Shown here: positions 17,470 to 25,704 of the stretch, in pieces
Position numbering within the stretch: position 1 is the stretch's first letter
Layout of the letters: each line of letters starts with the position of its first letter
Assembly (NCBI GenBank): GCA_035363095.1
Contig: DAOSEK010000001.1
Coordinates: forward strand, 83,540 to 147,539
Direction: 5' to 3'
Source: DAOSEK01 sp035363095
Lineage (GTDB): Archaea; Nanobdellota; Nanobdellia; Woesearchaeales; UBA119
DNA: 64,000 nucleotides
The notes under the pieces: model-generated
The model's database searches: none
What the model saw: only the letters and a program-made list of their open reading frames with translations
Told to the model about the DNA's origin: nothing
Program-made: the position numbers and the translations under genes

Positions 17470-17711
17470 ATGCAAAAAAGCCCGGAAGGTTTTGGATGAA
17501 TTAAGTAAGTTGATTTTTGAAAGCGATTCAAACATAAGGCCTGATTATGTCGTTGGATTTTATAGGCTTTGGACAAGGCTTCCTGCAATTGAGAATGTTT
17601 TGATAAAAAAAGGTTTTCTCGAACCAATTAGAGATTGATGAAGAACAAATCCCTCTTTTAGAGGAATGCAAAAAGGATTTTGAATGGTCATATTGTGCTT
17701 TTTATTATTAG
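17470..17711 (+). pseudogene. Frameshifted small gene (about 80 codons)
   Basis: Two good coding stretches are joined only by single-base shifts in A-runs. From ATG 17470 the frame breaks within AAAAAA; the shifted frame then reads ARKVLDELSKLIFESDS, RPDYVVGFYRLWTRLPAIENVLIKK. At a second run (AAAAAAA near 17605) it must shift again to read VFSNQLEIDEEQIPLLEEC through FEWSYCAFYY to a TAG. The protein-like composition across both breaks suggests either a recently decayed gene or homopolymer errors in the sequence. No family recognised. Confidence 0.55.
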
Positions 17712-17740
17712 GAAATGTGAATGTTTTTCAAAAACAAATA

Positions 17741-17842
17741 TTTATAAATAAATCGGGATTCCCAGATATCAGCCAATGAGTGTTGATGGCACTTGCCGGA
17801 GCGAGGCTTAGATCTTTCTTTGGCAATACTGTGATTTTTTTT
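17741..17842 (+). promoter_or_regulatory. Promoter and GC-rich structured leader or sRNA upstream of L7Ae
   Basis: TTTATAAATA at 17741-17750 is a strong TATA box. About 25 nt downstream begins a roughly 70-nt segment with far more G+C than its flanks, containing GCCAA/TTGGC and AGTG-TTGATGG-CACT pairings, and ending in eight T residues at about 17835-17842. It could be a short RNA or a leader of the L7Ae operon. The TTGATGG word resembles a box C/k-turn element, which L7Ae binds, so feedback control is conceivable. A matching box D is not clear. Confidence 0.4.
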
Positions 17843-17896
17843 AGGGTATCTTGTTGGCAATATTTAGGATTGTAAAAATAATGAAAGGTGTAAATT

Positions 17897-18319
17897 ATGG
17901 CTGAAATACCAAAAGAAGTTGTCGAAAAGGCATATGAGGCTATTGAAATAGCAAGAAGTACTGGTAAGATTAAGAAAGGCACTAACGAGGCTACAAAGGC
18001 AATTGAAAGAGGAGTTGCAAAGATGGTTGTTTATGCAGCGAACACAAGCCCTAAAGAAGTGATAATGCATATTCCAATGCTTTGTAAGGAGAAAGGAATT
18101 CTTTGTGTTGAGGTTCCAAGTAGAGAAGAACTCGGTGCTTCAACAGGGATACCTGTTGCTACTGCAGCAGTAGCAATTGTTAATGAGGGAGAAGCAAAAT
18201 CGGTTCTCAAATTCATAAAAGATAGTCTTGAGCCAAAAGAAGAACCTAAAAAAGAAGAGAAAAAAACTGAAGAGAAGGAAGAAAATAGTGCTCCAAAAGA
18301 AGAGCCTAAATCAGAGTAA
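17897..18319 (+). CDS. rpl7ae: Ribosomal protein L7Ae
   Basis: Binds k-turns in rRNA, box C/D and H/ACA sRNPs and archaeal RNase P RNA (which is encoded at 39820 in this window). The core of about 115 residues is canonical: KIKKGTNEATKAIERGVAKMVVYAAN, CKEKGILCVEVPSREELG, GIPVATAAVAI. It is followed by an unusual 25-residue tail of Glu, Lys and Pro. First gene of an operon with S28e, L24e, Ndk and EF-2. AAAGGTG lies 8 nt before the ATG. Confidence 0.97.
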   Translation: MAEIPKEVVEKAYEAIEIARSTGKIKKGTNEATKAIERGVAKMVVYAANTSPKEVIMHIPMLCKEKGILCVEVPSREELGASTGIPVATAAVAIVNEGEAKSVLKFIKDSLEPKEEPKKEEKKTEEKEENSAPKEEPKSE

Positions 18320-18330
18320 AGGGTGTAAAA

Positions 18331-18618
18331 ATGGCTAATCCGAGAAATGATAAAGGACAAGGACCTTCACAAAAATCCCAAAGCGTAGGGGGTTCAGGGG
18401 TTAATTTTACCCAAGGGTTTCCTGCAAGGGTTGAGGAGGTTATTGGAAGAACAGGGGTAAGAGGAGACGTTATTCAGGTAAGATGCAAGATTTTAGCTGG
18501 ATATGACCAAAATAAGATTATTAGAAGAAATGTTGTAGGGCCAGTTCAGATAGGAGATATATTGATGCTTAGAGAAACTGAGATTGAAGCAAGGCCACTT
18601 AACCAGAGGAGAAAATAG
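18331..18618 (+). CDS. rps28e: Ribosomal protein S28e (eS28)
   Basis: Small-subunit protein of the archaeal/eukaryotic set. An N-terminal Gly/Ser/Gln-rich extension of about 25 residues precedes the S1-like OB core: PARVEEVIGRTGVRGDVIQVRCKI and the C-terminal signature GDILMLRETEIEAR. GGGTG lies before the ATG. It is 11 nt after L7Ae and 10 nt before L24e, in the conserved archaeal gene order. Confidence 0.96.
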   Translation: MANPRNDKGQGPSQKSQSVGGSGVNFTQGFPARVEEVIGRTGVRGDVIQVRCKILAGYDQNKIIRRNVVGPVQIGDILMLRETEIEARPLNQRRK

Positions 18619-18628
18619 GTGATTTGAG

Positions 18629-18817
18629 ATGAAATGTACATTCTGTGAAAAGACTATTACTCCTGGAACAGGTAAGATTTATGTTCTTAAAAGTGGTAAA
18701 ACTTATAGGTTTTGCACGTTAAAATGCCAAAAGAATATGCTTAAGCTTAAAAGAAAGGCAAGGGAACAAAAGTGGGTTTCTAAGTCTGATGAAGCAAAGG
18801 CAAAATTGAAGAAATAG
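18629..18817 (+). CDS. rpl24e: Ribosomal protein L24e (eL24)
   Basis: A 62-residue zinc-binding protein. Cys3 and Cys6 (MKCTFCEK) pair with Cys32 and Cys36 (RFCTLKCQKN) to form the treble-clef-like zinc site, with GTGKIYVLKSGKTY between. The basic C terminus (KLKRKAREQKW) contacts rRNA. AGGTGATTTGAG precedes the ATG. Third gene of the L7Ae operon. Confidence 0.96.
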   Translation: MKCTFCEKTITPGTGKIYVLKSGKTYRFCTLKCQKNMLKLKRKAREQKWVSKSDEAKAKLKK

Positions 18818-18829
18818 AGGTGAATTTTA

Positions 18830-19309
18830 ATGGCACTAGAAAGGACACTTGTATTAATTAAACCTGATGGAGTGAAAAGAGCTATAGTTGGAAATATAAT
18901 TACTAGATTTGAAAATGCTGGCTTAAAGATTACAGGACTTAAGATGATTTGGGTATCTCCAAATATGGCTAAAGAGCACTATCAGGAGCATGTTAAAAAG
19001 GAATTTTATGTTGGCCTTGAGCAATTCATTACTGAAGGTCCGGTTGTTGCTATGGTACTTGAGGGTATTGAATGCATTGAGGTTGTAAGAAAGATTGTTG
19101 GTTCAACTGAGCCAAAGAGTGCTCAACCTGGGACAATTCGTGGAGATTTTGGGCATATCTCTTATAGTTATGCGGATGCGAAGCACATTGCTGTTAAGAA
19201 TCTTATTCATGCATCTTCAAATTCTAAGGATGCAGAAAGAGAGATTGCACTATGGTTTGCTCCTGAACAAGTCCACAAATACAATAGCATTTATGAACAA
19301 ATATTATAA
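18830..19309 (+). CDS. ndk: Nucleoside diphosphate kinase
   Basis: Transfers the gamma phosphate between nucleoside tri- and diphosphates through a phosphohistidine. The catalytic His lies in NLIHASSNSKDAEREIALWF (about residue 125), RGDFG occurs just before it, and the N terminus RTLVLIKPDGVKR is diagnostic. At 159 residues it has the normal length. AGAGGTGA precedes the ATG 12 nt after L24e. It may supply GTP to EF-2, encoded next. Confidence 0.97.
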   Translation: MALERTLVLIKPDGVKRAIVGNIITRFENAGLKITGLKMIWVSPNMAKEHYQEHVKKEFYVGLEQFITEGPVVAMVLEGIECIEVVRKIVGSTEPKSAQPGTIRGDFGHISYSYADAKHIAVKNLIHASSNSKDAEREIALWFAPEQVHKYNSIYEQIL

Positions 19310-19323
19310 AGAGGATGTTAAAT

Positions 19324-21522
19324 ATGGCAGAAAAATTATCAGATAAGGTTACAAAACTTGCAAGGGAACCCACAAATATTAGAAATATTGCAATATGTGC
19401 TCATATTGATCATGGAAAGACTACTTTTTCAGATAATCTTTTAGCAGGCGCTGGAATGATGTCAGAAGAGCTTGCTGGAAAGGTTTGCGCACTTGATTTT
19501 CATGATGATGAAAAGGAAAGAGGAATTACTATTGATTCTGCAGCAGTTTCTATGATTCATAAGGTAAATGAGAAGGATTTTTTGATTAATCTAATTGATA
19601 CCCCAGGGCATGTGGATTTTGGGGGTAATGTAACAAGGGCAATGAGAGCTGTTGATGGAAGCATTGTTTTGGTTTGCGCAGTTGAAGGGATTATGCCTCA
19701 GACTGAGACTGTTTTAAGACAGTCTTTAAGAGAGAAGGTTAAACCAATACTTTTTATCAATAAGGTTGATAGGCTTATAAAGGAACTTAAATTGACTCCT
19801 GAGAAAATGCAGGAGAGATTTGTTAGGGTTATTGCAGAGGTAAATAAGTTTATCAGGTCTATTTGCCCTGAGGAATTTAAGGACCAGTGGGTTGTTAAGG
19901 TTGAGGATGGGTCAGTTTGTTTTGGATCTGCGTTTCATAATTGGGCACTTTCGCTTCCATATATGAAGAACACAGGGATGTCTTTTAAGGATATTATTTC
20001 AGCATATGAGGAAAACGAAACTGAAGCGTCTAAAAAGCTTGCAAAAAGCGCTCCATTACATAAGGTTGTTTTGAATTCTGTTGTTAAGCATTTGCCTAAT
20101 CCAAAGGAAGCACAAGGTTATAGGATTCCTAAAATATGGCATGGAGATTTGGATACCCCGCAAGGACAGGCTTTAAAAAACTGCGACCCTAAGGGAGCTT
20201 TTGCAATGGTGATTACTAAGATTGTTATTGATCCTAATGCAGGAGAGATTTGTACTGGAAGGATTTTTTCAGGAACTGCAAAGAAAGGTGAAACGATATA
20301 TATTGCAGGAAGAAAAGAGCAATCAAGGCTTCAACAGATCTATATTTACAAGGGTGCCAAAAAGGATATTATTGAAGAGGTTGAGTGTGGTAATATTATT
20401 GGTATAGGAGGTGTAAAGACCTATGCAGGGGATACTATTACAACAGATCCAGAACTTGAACCTTTTGAGCAGATTAAACATATTTTTGATCCAGTGATTA
20501 CTAAGGCAATTGAAGCGAAAAGCCCAGCTGACCTTCCAAAGCTTGTGGAGGTTTTAAGACAGGTGCAAAAGGAAGATCCTTCTATTGCAATTGTTATTAA
20601 TGAAGAAACTGGAGAGTATTTGATGTCAGGGATGGGAGAGCTTCATTTAGAGATTATTGAGAATAGGATTATCAAAGAGAAAAATCTCAATGTTAAGACT
20701 TCACCACCAATCGTTGTTTATAGAGAAACTATTACAAAAAAATCACAGGAGTTTGAGGGAAAGTCACCAAATAAGCACAACAAGCTATATTTTGTTGTTG
20801 AACCTTTAGAACCTAAGATTTTGGAGTTAATTAAGCTTGGTGAGATTACTGATATGAGGGTTAAGAAGAAAGAAGATACTCTTTGGGGTGCTTTAGAGAA
20901 AGCAGGAATGGATGCAAAGGAAGCAAGAAAGGTAAGGGATGTTTTTAAGGGAAATCTTTTGGTTGATGGAACAAGAGGTATTGTTCACATTGGAGAGATT
21001 ATAGAGATGGTAATGGATATGTTTGAGGATGTTATGAATGCAAGCCCTCTTGCTAGGGAACCTGCGTATGGAGTTAAGGTTACTTTACTTGATGCAAAGC
21101 TTCACGAGGATTCTATCCACAGAGGACCAGCCCAGCTATATCCTGCTGTTAGAGAGGGTATTAGAGGAGCGATTATGACTGCAGGTCCAATGCTTTTAGA
21201 GCCACTCCAGATTTTAAGATTTGAAGCTCCTGATCAATATGTTGGAGAGGTTTCTAAACTTATTGCAAATAAGAGAGGACAGCTTTTGGATATGGTACAA
21301 GAAGGGGTTCATGCAACGATAATAGGAAAGCTTCCTGTTGCTGAGATGTTTGGGCTTTCAAGTGAATTGAGATCAGCTACTGGTGGAAGAGGGTCATTCT
21401 CACTTGTTGATCAGGCTTTTGAGGTCCTACCTTATGAGTTCCAGGATAAGATAAGAGAACAGATCAGAAGCAGAAAAGGGCTTAAGCCTTTGTCTGAAGA
21501 AAGCTTTGTTGAGACTCAGTGA
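19324..21522 (+). CDS. fusA: Translation elongation factor EF-2
   Basis: GTPase that drives translocation on the ribosome. Starting at ATG 19324 (GAGG nine bases upstream) the product has 732 residues. The G1 motif AHIDHGKTT is at about 26-34, with DTPGH and NKVDR following. The diphthamide loop reads LHEDSIHRGPAQLYP, with the modifiable His retained as in other archaea. All five EF-2 domains are present. The ATG at 19315 is immediately after GAGG and is less likely as start. Last gene of the L7Ae operon. Confidence 0.97.
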   Translation: MAEKLSDKVTKLAREPTNIRNIAICAHIDHGKTTFSDNLLAGAGMMSEELAGKVCALDFHDDEKERGITIDSAAVSMIHKVNEKDFLINLIDTPGHVDFGGNVTRAMRAVDGSIVLVCAVEGIMPQTETVLRQSLREKVKPILFINKVDRLIKELKLTPEKMQERFVRVIAEVNKFIRSICPEEFKDQWVVKVEDGSVCFGSAFHNWALSLPYMKNTGMSFKDIISAYEENETEASKKLAKSAPLHKVVLNSVVKHLPNPKEAQGYRIPKIWHGDLDTPQGQALKNCDPKGAFAMVITKIVIDPNAGEICTGRIFSGTAKKGETIYIAGRKEQSRLQQIYIYKGAKKDIIEEVECGNIIGIGGVKTYAGDTITTDPELEPFEQIKHIFDPVITKAIEAKSPADLPKLVEVLRQVQKEDPSIAIVINEETGEYLMSGMGELHLEIIENRIIKEKNLNVKTSPPIVVYRETITKKSQEFEGKSPNKHNKLYFVVEPLEPKILELIKLGEITDMRVKKKEDTLWGALEKAGMDAKEARKVRDVFKGNLLVDGTRGIVHIGEIIEMVMDMFEDVMNASPLAREPAYGVKVTLLDAKLHEDSIHRGPAQLYPAVREGIRGAIMTAGPMLLEPLQILRFEAPDQYVGEVSKLIANKRGQLLDMVQEGVHATIIGKLPVAEMFGLSSELRSATGGRGSFSLVDQAFEVLPYEFQDKIREQIRSRKGLKPLSEESFVETQ

Positions 21523-21578
21523 AGATAATAAAAAGTTATTTTTTATTTTTTTATATTTAGTGTACTCGATTGTTTCTT

Positions 21579-21716
21579 GATTTCGTGAATCCGTCATTCG
21601 CATACTTTTGTCTTAAAGCCGAAAGTTTGAAGATAGGAATTTACCAAAGGCTTAAGCTAGAGTATCGGTGAGGTCCGCAGTGCATTTATGCTTAAAAGTT
21701 TTTCATTTTTATGAAT
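21579..21716 (+). repeat. Dispersed hairpin repeat, degenerate type B copy
   Basis: Begins with a variant palindrome (GATTTCGTGAATCC), then CATTCGCATACTTTTGTC, the AAGTTTGAAGATAGG segment and a terminal GCATTTATGCTTAAAAGTTTTTCATTTTTATG block. It is the weakest copy in the family. Located between the EF-2 stop and copy A2. Confidence 0.65.
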
Positions 21717-21896
21717 AATGAAGAGTCTTTTGGCATGTTTAGAATATATGTTGTTTTTTCATATCTAAGCAAGGATACATATCTTCGATACATATTTTCA
21801 AATGTTATTAAATGAATATCTTATCAATAAATTAATAAATCAAAAATAAAAACCAATTGGTAAGACTACTAGATAAAATTACTACTAGATAAAATT

Positions 21897-22075
21897 GATT
21901 TCATGAAATCCAGTTCATTCGCATACTTTGGTCAATAGAAAAGCATACCTCGTGTTTCAACACGAGGACTCGGTACGCTTTTTTGTAATCAACAACCTCG
22001 CTGAATGCAGCGCATGCTTTTATATTACCAACATACCTCGCTCTTTAGGGTGAGGTTGTTGATTTTTCAAGCCAA
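21897..22075 (-). repeat. Dispersed hairpin repeat, type A copy 2 (reverse)
   Basis: Reverse-orientation copy bounded at the left by a perfect GATTTCATGAAATC palindrome and CATTCGCATACTTTGGTC. It has the best-preserved stems of the set: CCTCGTGT-TGAA-ACACGAGG (8 bp), CGCTG-CATT-CAGCG (5 bp) and the outer ATCAACAACCTC/GAGGTTGTTGAT. Confidence 0.92.
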
Positions 22076-22087
22076 AGTAAGAATAGA

Positions 22088-22157
22088 CGGCTTCATGGAC
22101 GAAAAACCTCGACTATTCACGAGATACCTCGGCATTTATGCCGAGGTTTTTCATTTG
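22088..22157 (+). repeat. Dispersed hairpin repeat, partial type B
   Basis: Contains AACCTCGACTATTCACGAGATACC followed by a perfect hairpin CCTCGGCAT-TT-ATGCCGAGG and TTTTTCAT. It directly abuts copy A2, so the two form an A+B composite as at 27217 and 48046. Confidence 0.85.
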
Positions 22158-22233
22158 AATAACAATTAATAAGAATATATAAATGATAGTGGTGGTGGCA
22201 GTAGCTGATTAGTATGTTTTTTTTTAATCATAT

Positions 22234-22308
22234 GGACCCGTAGCCTAGTTTGGATAGGGCGACAGCCTCCTAAGCTGTAGGTCCGGGGTTCGAATCCCCG
22301 CGGGTCCG
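22234..22308 (+). tRNA. tRNA-Arg (anticodon CCU)
   Basis: A full cloverleaf of 75 nt: acceptor GGACCCG/CGGGTCC, D arm GCCT/GGGC, anticodon stem ACAGC/GCTGT with loop CTCCTAA, T arm CGGGG-TTCGAAT-CCCCG, discriminator G. The anticodon CCU reads AGG arginine codons. CCA is not encoded. No intron. A run of six T residues follows at 22311-22316 as terminator. Confidence 0.97.
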
Positions 22309-22403
22309 CTTTTTTACAAATTTTCTATTCGAGCAAAAGAGCTTTTTTAAAGAAGAAAATTTATATGGAGCATAAGCAATAAAAACCGCTATTATGGGAG
22401 TAA

Positions 22404-22544
22404 ATATACGCAATTAAAAGAGTTTCTATTTTAATTCCATATAAAGGGCTTAATAAACGTTTAAGAAATACCGATAAAGTGCCCAAATGGCTTTGCGCTA
22501 TTATTTTGAATAAAGGAAAATATGTATTTAGAGAAATTTTTTAA
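22404..22544 (+). pseudogene. Possible gene remnant without start codon
   Basis: A 46-codon open stretch between stops with protein-like composition (KRVSILIPYKGLNKRLRN, then VPKWLCAIILNKGKYVFREIF), but no ATG, GTG or TTG near its left end. It overlaps the stop of the convergent gene by 4 nt. It could be a decayed fragment or chance; no family recognised. Confidence 0.25.
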
Positions 22545-23002
22545 TCTAATAAGAATCTTTTAAGTATGTATTCTGAAAGATAGCTTATTCTTTCATGTGC
22601 TAGATTTGAGTAGTTAGTTATTATGCAAGATTCAATTATTCCCTGAGCTTTTTGAGAGCTTAAGTTTTTTAGCGAATGAGTTTTAAGTTGCTCACAGCAG
22701 ATGTTACATAAGTCATTTAATTTTTTTATGTCATCTTTGGCTTTTTTTGAAAGCTCATTTCCTAAAACTAAATGGGTTTCATTAAGCCCTTCTTCAAAGT
22801 AGCCTCCGTATAAAGATATATTTTTAGGAGAATATAATGAATTTACTATTTTTTTCCTTTCTTCTTTATCAAAGTGAGAAATACTAGGTGGTGGAGAATT
22901 TAGAACTTTTTCAATACAAGACTGTCTTGAGTTATTATCATCTAAACAGTCTTTTTCACACCAAAAAAATATGTCTGAAAAGTAATCGTCGTGGTCAACC
23001 AA
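22541..23002 (-). CDS. Hypothetical protein, 153 residues, Cys-containing
   Basis: Helical soluble protein with a TTG start preceded by AAGGTG seven bases upstream. The N terminus is acidic with paired cysteines (FFWCEKDCLDDNNSRQSC), and further cysteines occur in LNDLCNICCEQL (about 90-105) and IIESCII. The cysteine spacing could allow metal binding or disulfides, but no named motif matches. No family recognised. Convergent with the tRNA region and divergent from aIF6. Confidence 0.65.
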   Translation of the reverse strand: MVDHDDYFSDIFFWCEKDCLDDNNSRQSCIEKVLNSPPPSISHFDKEERKKIVNSLYSPKNISLYGGYFEEGLNETHLVLGNELSKKAKDDIKKLNDLCNICCEQLKTHSLKNLSSQKAQGIIESCIITNYSNLAHERISYLSEYILKRFLLD

Positions 23003-23114
23003 AAAAACACCTTTTTTTTTCCTTGAGTTGATTGTTTTTTTGCTTTTTCCTTTTTTAAATTATTAGGTGTTACCAAATATATTTTAAAGAAGGCTTTTTT
23101 TGCTTATAAGTTAG

Positions 23115-23128
23115 AAATTTATTTAAAT
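23115..23128 (+). promoter_or_regulatory. TATA box deciding the aIF6 start
   Basis: AATTTATTTAAATG is centred 28 nt upstream of ATG 23151. An in-frame ATG at 23127 lies inside this box, so it cannot be the start if the box is used. Confidence 0.65.
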
Positions 23129-23150
23129 GGCTTATTTATCCATAACGTTT

Positions 23151-23828
23151 ATGAAGATTTTAAAGATTGGCTTTGGGAAAAACCCAAATATAGGATTGTA
23201 CGTTTTTGCCTCAACAAAGTTTTGTTTGGTACCAAAAACTATAAGGGATAACGATTTAAAGCAGATTGAAGATACTTTGGGCGTTAAAGCGTATAAGGTA
23301 AGTATTGCAGGAACAGAGCTTTTAGGGGTTTTTTGTTCAGGAAATTCAAGCGTGTTGATGGTACCAGAGATTGCTTTTGAATCAGAAATAAGAGATATTG
23401 AAAAGATTTGCAAGGAAAATGGAGTCAGACTTTATGTTTTAGAAAGTGAAAAGACTGCTTTGGGAAATCTTGTAAAGGCTAATGATAAGGGGATTGTTTT
23501 AAGTAGTCAGTTTTCTAAAAGTGAGATTGATGCGATAGAGTCTGTATTTGCGCTTAAGTCTATATCTTTGGATGTTTCAGAAAGCCTTACTATTGGGTCA
23601 GGGCTTGTAATTAATAATAGTAAAGGGATTGTTCATAATAATATGGATGATAAAGATCTTGAGAGTGTTAAGAATGTTTTGGGTATTCAAGCAATAAGAG
23701 GGACTATTAATTTTGGACAAGCTTATGTGAGTAGTGGACTTGTTATGAATGATTATGGATTTATCATTGGCGATTTGTCAAGTGGTGTAGAGATTATGGA
23801 TGTTGATGAGTTTTTGAATAGTGAATGA
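23151..23828 (+). CDS. eif6: Translation initiation factor aIF6
   Basis: Anti-association factor that binds the large subunit and keeps it from joining the small subunit. The 225 residues form the pseudo-fivefold pentein fold, with repeated blocks such as NPNIGLYVFASTKFCLVP, GTELLGVFCSGNSSVLMVP, GSGLVINNSKGIV and SSGLVMNDYGFIIG. Length is normal. The start at ATG 23151 is chosen from the TATA spacing and because MKILKIGFGKNPNIG matches the usual short N terminus. A type B repeat follows the stop within 5 nt. Confidence 0.95.
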   Translation: MKILKIGFGKNPNIGLYVFASTKFCLVPKTIRDNDLKQIEDTLGVKAYKVSIAGTELLGVFCSGNSSVLMVPEIAFESEIRDIEKICKENGVRLYVLESEKTALGNLVKANDKGIVLSSQFSKSEIDAIESVFALKSISLDVSESLTIGSGLVINNSKGIVHNNMDDKDLESVKNVLGIQAIRGTINFGQAYVSSGLVMNDYGFIIGDLSSGVEIMDVDEFLNSE

Positions 23829-23832
23829 TTTT

Positions 23833-23999
23833 GATTTCATGAAATCCTCGTTCATTTGCATACTTTGATCTTTTGGGTCAGAGTAAGAAGAGAGGGGCTC
23901 ACTAAACGATTAACAAAGAGAAATTCAAGTAAGGAGAAACCTTTAACTATCTGCAAGGCACTTAGGGCGTTTATGCTTCAAGGTTTTTTTTGGAAGTTT
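23833..23999 (+). repeat. Dispersed hairpin repeat, type B copy 3
   Basis: Begins with a perfect GATTTCATGAAATC palindrome, then TTCATTTGCATACTTTGATC, a diverged middle, and AACCTTTAACTATCTGCAAGGCAC with a GGGCGTTTATGCTTCAAGG end. It fills nearly the whole gap between aIF6 and prefoldin alpha. Confidence 0.85.
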
Positions 24000-24021
24000 A
24001 TTTTAGGAGAATTGTGTTAAA

Positions 24022-24435
24022 ATGAAAGGAATTGAAAGAGATTTGGATTTGAAACGCCAAGAGTACGCAGAGCTTATTAATCAAGTTATGGGACTTCAAA
24101 ATGAATATAATAATGTTCATAACCAAATACAGGATACTTTGGTTTCAATTGAGGCAGTTAAGGCATTTGATGAGCTTAAAGATGAGGAAAGGTCACAAAG
24201 TCTTGTGTCTTTGGCACCAGGAATTTATGTTAAAGCAGATATTTGTAAGGGCAATAAACTTTTTTTAAATGTTGGTGCTAAGAGTATTGTTGTTAAAAGA
24301 CCAAGCGAGACTATAAAACTTTTAGAGGCTAAAAGACAGGAACTTTTGGAGTATGCTTCAAATGTTAAGATTGCAATTAACCAAAGTGCGATAAGGATTG
24401 AAGAGTTGAAAAGTGAGCTTGATAATCAAGAGTAA
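24022..24435 (+). CDS. pfdA: Prefoldin subunit alpha
   Basis: Subunit of the jellyfish-shaped prefoldin (GimC) co-chaperone that hands unfolded proteins to the thermosome. The 137 residues give two long coiled-coil helices (about 1-45 and 95-135) around a beta hairpin with SLAPGIYVKADI and FLNVGAKSIVVKRP, the alpha-class signature. Followed 23 nt later by ftsY, a pairing common in archaea that links targeting and folding. TTAGGAGA lies upstream of the ATG. Confidence 0.93.
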   Translation: MKGIERDLDLKRQEYAELINQVMGLQNEYNNVHNQIQDTLVSIEAVKAFDELKDEERSQSLVSLAPGIYVKADICKGNKLFLNVGAKSIVVKRPSETIKLLEAKRQELLEYASNVKIAINQSAIRIEELKSELDNQE

Positions 24436-24458
24436 AAGGAGTTTTGTGGTGGTTTTAA

Positions 24459-25682
24459 ATGTTTGAGTTTTTCAAAAAGAAGCTAAAAGGGGCAATTGAT
24501 AAGATAACAAAGAAGGTTAGTGATGAGGGGGGTTTGGATACAGATTCTTTTGAGAAAGTAGTTTTGGATTCTAAAAACCCACAAGAAATAGCGATTCAAC
24601 CACAGTCTTTTGATGACCTTTTAAAAGATAAAGATTCTTATGAGAGTAATGTAAAACAGGATGAAACTGAGATTGAGGAAGATAGTACTGATAATGTTTT
24701 GGATGTTAAAGATTTAAATGATGAAGTTATTATTAAGGAAGATGAGAAAGATATTGATATTAAAAAATCAGATGATAAGCCTGAAGAATTGGGAAAGGAA
24801 AAAAAGAAAGGATTTTTTGGCAAACTTTTCCAAAAGATTTCTACTACTAAGATTAATGAGACTAAATTTGATGAGATTTTTTGGGAGATTGAATTAACTC
24901 TTCTTGAGAATAATGTTGCATATCTTGTTATTGATAAGATAAAGGAAGATTTAAAGGTTAGGCTACTTGATAAAGAGGTGTCAAGATCAGATATAAAGAG
25001 TATTATTTTTGAAGGACTTAGGGATTCTATTTATTCGGTTTTGCTTGAGCCATTTGATTTGGTTAAAAGGATTTTGGATTCTAAGAAAAGACCTTTTGTG
25101 ATTTTGTTTGTTGGTATTAATGGAAGTGGCAAGACTACAACTCTTGCAAAGGTTGGAAGTATGTTAAAAGATAGTGGGCTAGGTTGTGTTATTGCTGCAA
25201 GTGATACTTTTAGGGCTGCTGCAATTCAACAGCTTGAGGAGCATGCGAATAATCTTTCTATTAAGATGATTAAGCATGATTATGGCTCTGATTCTTCGGC
25301 AGTTGCTTTTGATGCGATAAGGCATGCAGAGTCTAAGGGGGTCGATGTGGTTTTAATCGATTCTGCAGGAAGGCTTCATTCAAATTCTAATTTAATGGAT
25401 GAGCTTAAAAAGCTTTCAAGGGTTACAAAGCCTGATTTAAAGATTTTTGTTGGCGAGAGCATCACAGGAAATGATTGTATTGAGCAGGCTGAGAAGTTTA
25501 ATGATGCAATAGGATTAGATGCAATTATTTTGACTAAGGCAGATATTGATGAGAAGGGAGGAACTGCAATTTCTATAAGCCATGTTATTAAAAAACCAAT
25601 TTTATTTTTGGGAAAGGGACAAAATTATAAGGATTTGGAGAAATTTAATCCTGAAAAAGTTGTTGAATCTATTTTTGGTTAG
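24459..25682 (+). CDS. ftsY: Signal recognition particle receptor FtsY
   Basis: GTPase that docks SRP-ribosome complexes at the membrane. An acidic, low-complexity A region (about 25-115, rich in Asp, Glu, Lys) is followed by the N domain (FDEIFWEIELTLLENNVAYLV) and the NG GTPase: GINGSGKTTT (about 218-227), DTFRAAAIQQLE, DSAGR, TKADIDEKGG and FLGKGQ. A TGD-like position reads TGND as in the FtsY branch (VGESITGNDCIEQA). At 407 residues the acidic region is longer than in many archaeal homologues. GTGGT precedes the ATG. Confidence 0.95.
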   Translation: MFEFFKKKLKGAIDKITKKVSDEGGLDTDSFEKVVLDSKNPQEIAIQPQSFDDLLKDKDSYESNVKQDETEIEEDSTDNVLDVKDLNDEVIIKEDEKDIDIKKSDDKPEELGKEKKKGFFGKLFQKISTTKINETKFDEIFWEIELTLLENNVAYLVIDKIKEDLKVRLLDKEVSRSDIKSIIFEGLRDSIYSVLLEPFDLVKRILDSKKRPFVILFVGINGSGKTTTLAKVGSMLKDSGLGCVIAASDTFRAAAIQQLEEHANNLSIKMIKHDYGSDSSAVAFDAIRHAESKGVDVVLIDSAGRLHSNSNLMDELKKLSRVTKPDLKIFVGESITGNDCIEQAEKFNDAIGLDAIILTKADIDEKGGTAISISHVIKKPILFLGKGQNYKDLEKFNPEKVVESIFG

Positions 25683-25704
25683 TTAGGTCTGTTGATTATG
25701 GATT

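Noticed and set aside
19324..21522. Loss of the diphthamide site in EF-2 because the loop reads IHRGPAQ rather than IHRGGGQ
   Set aside because: The modifiable His is present, and RGPAQ is, to my knowledge, common in archaeal EF-2.
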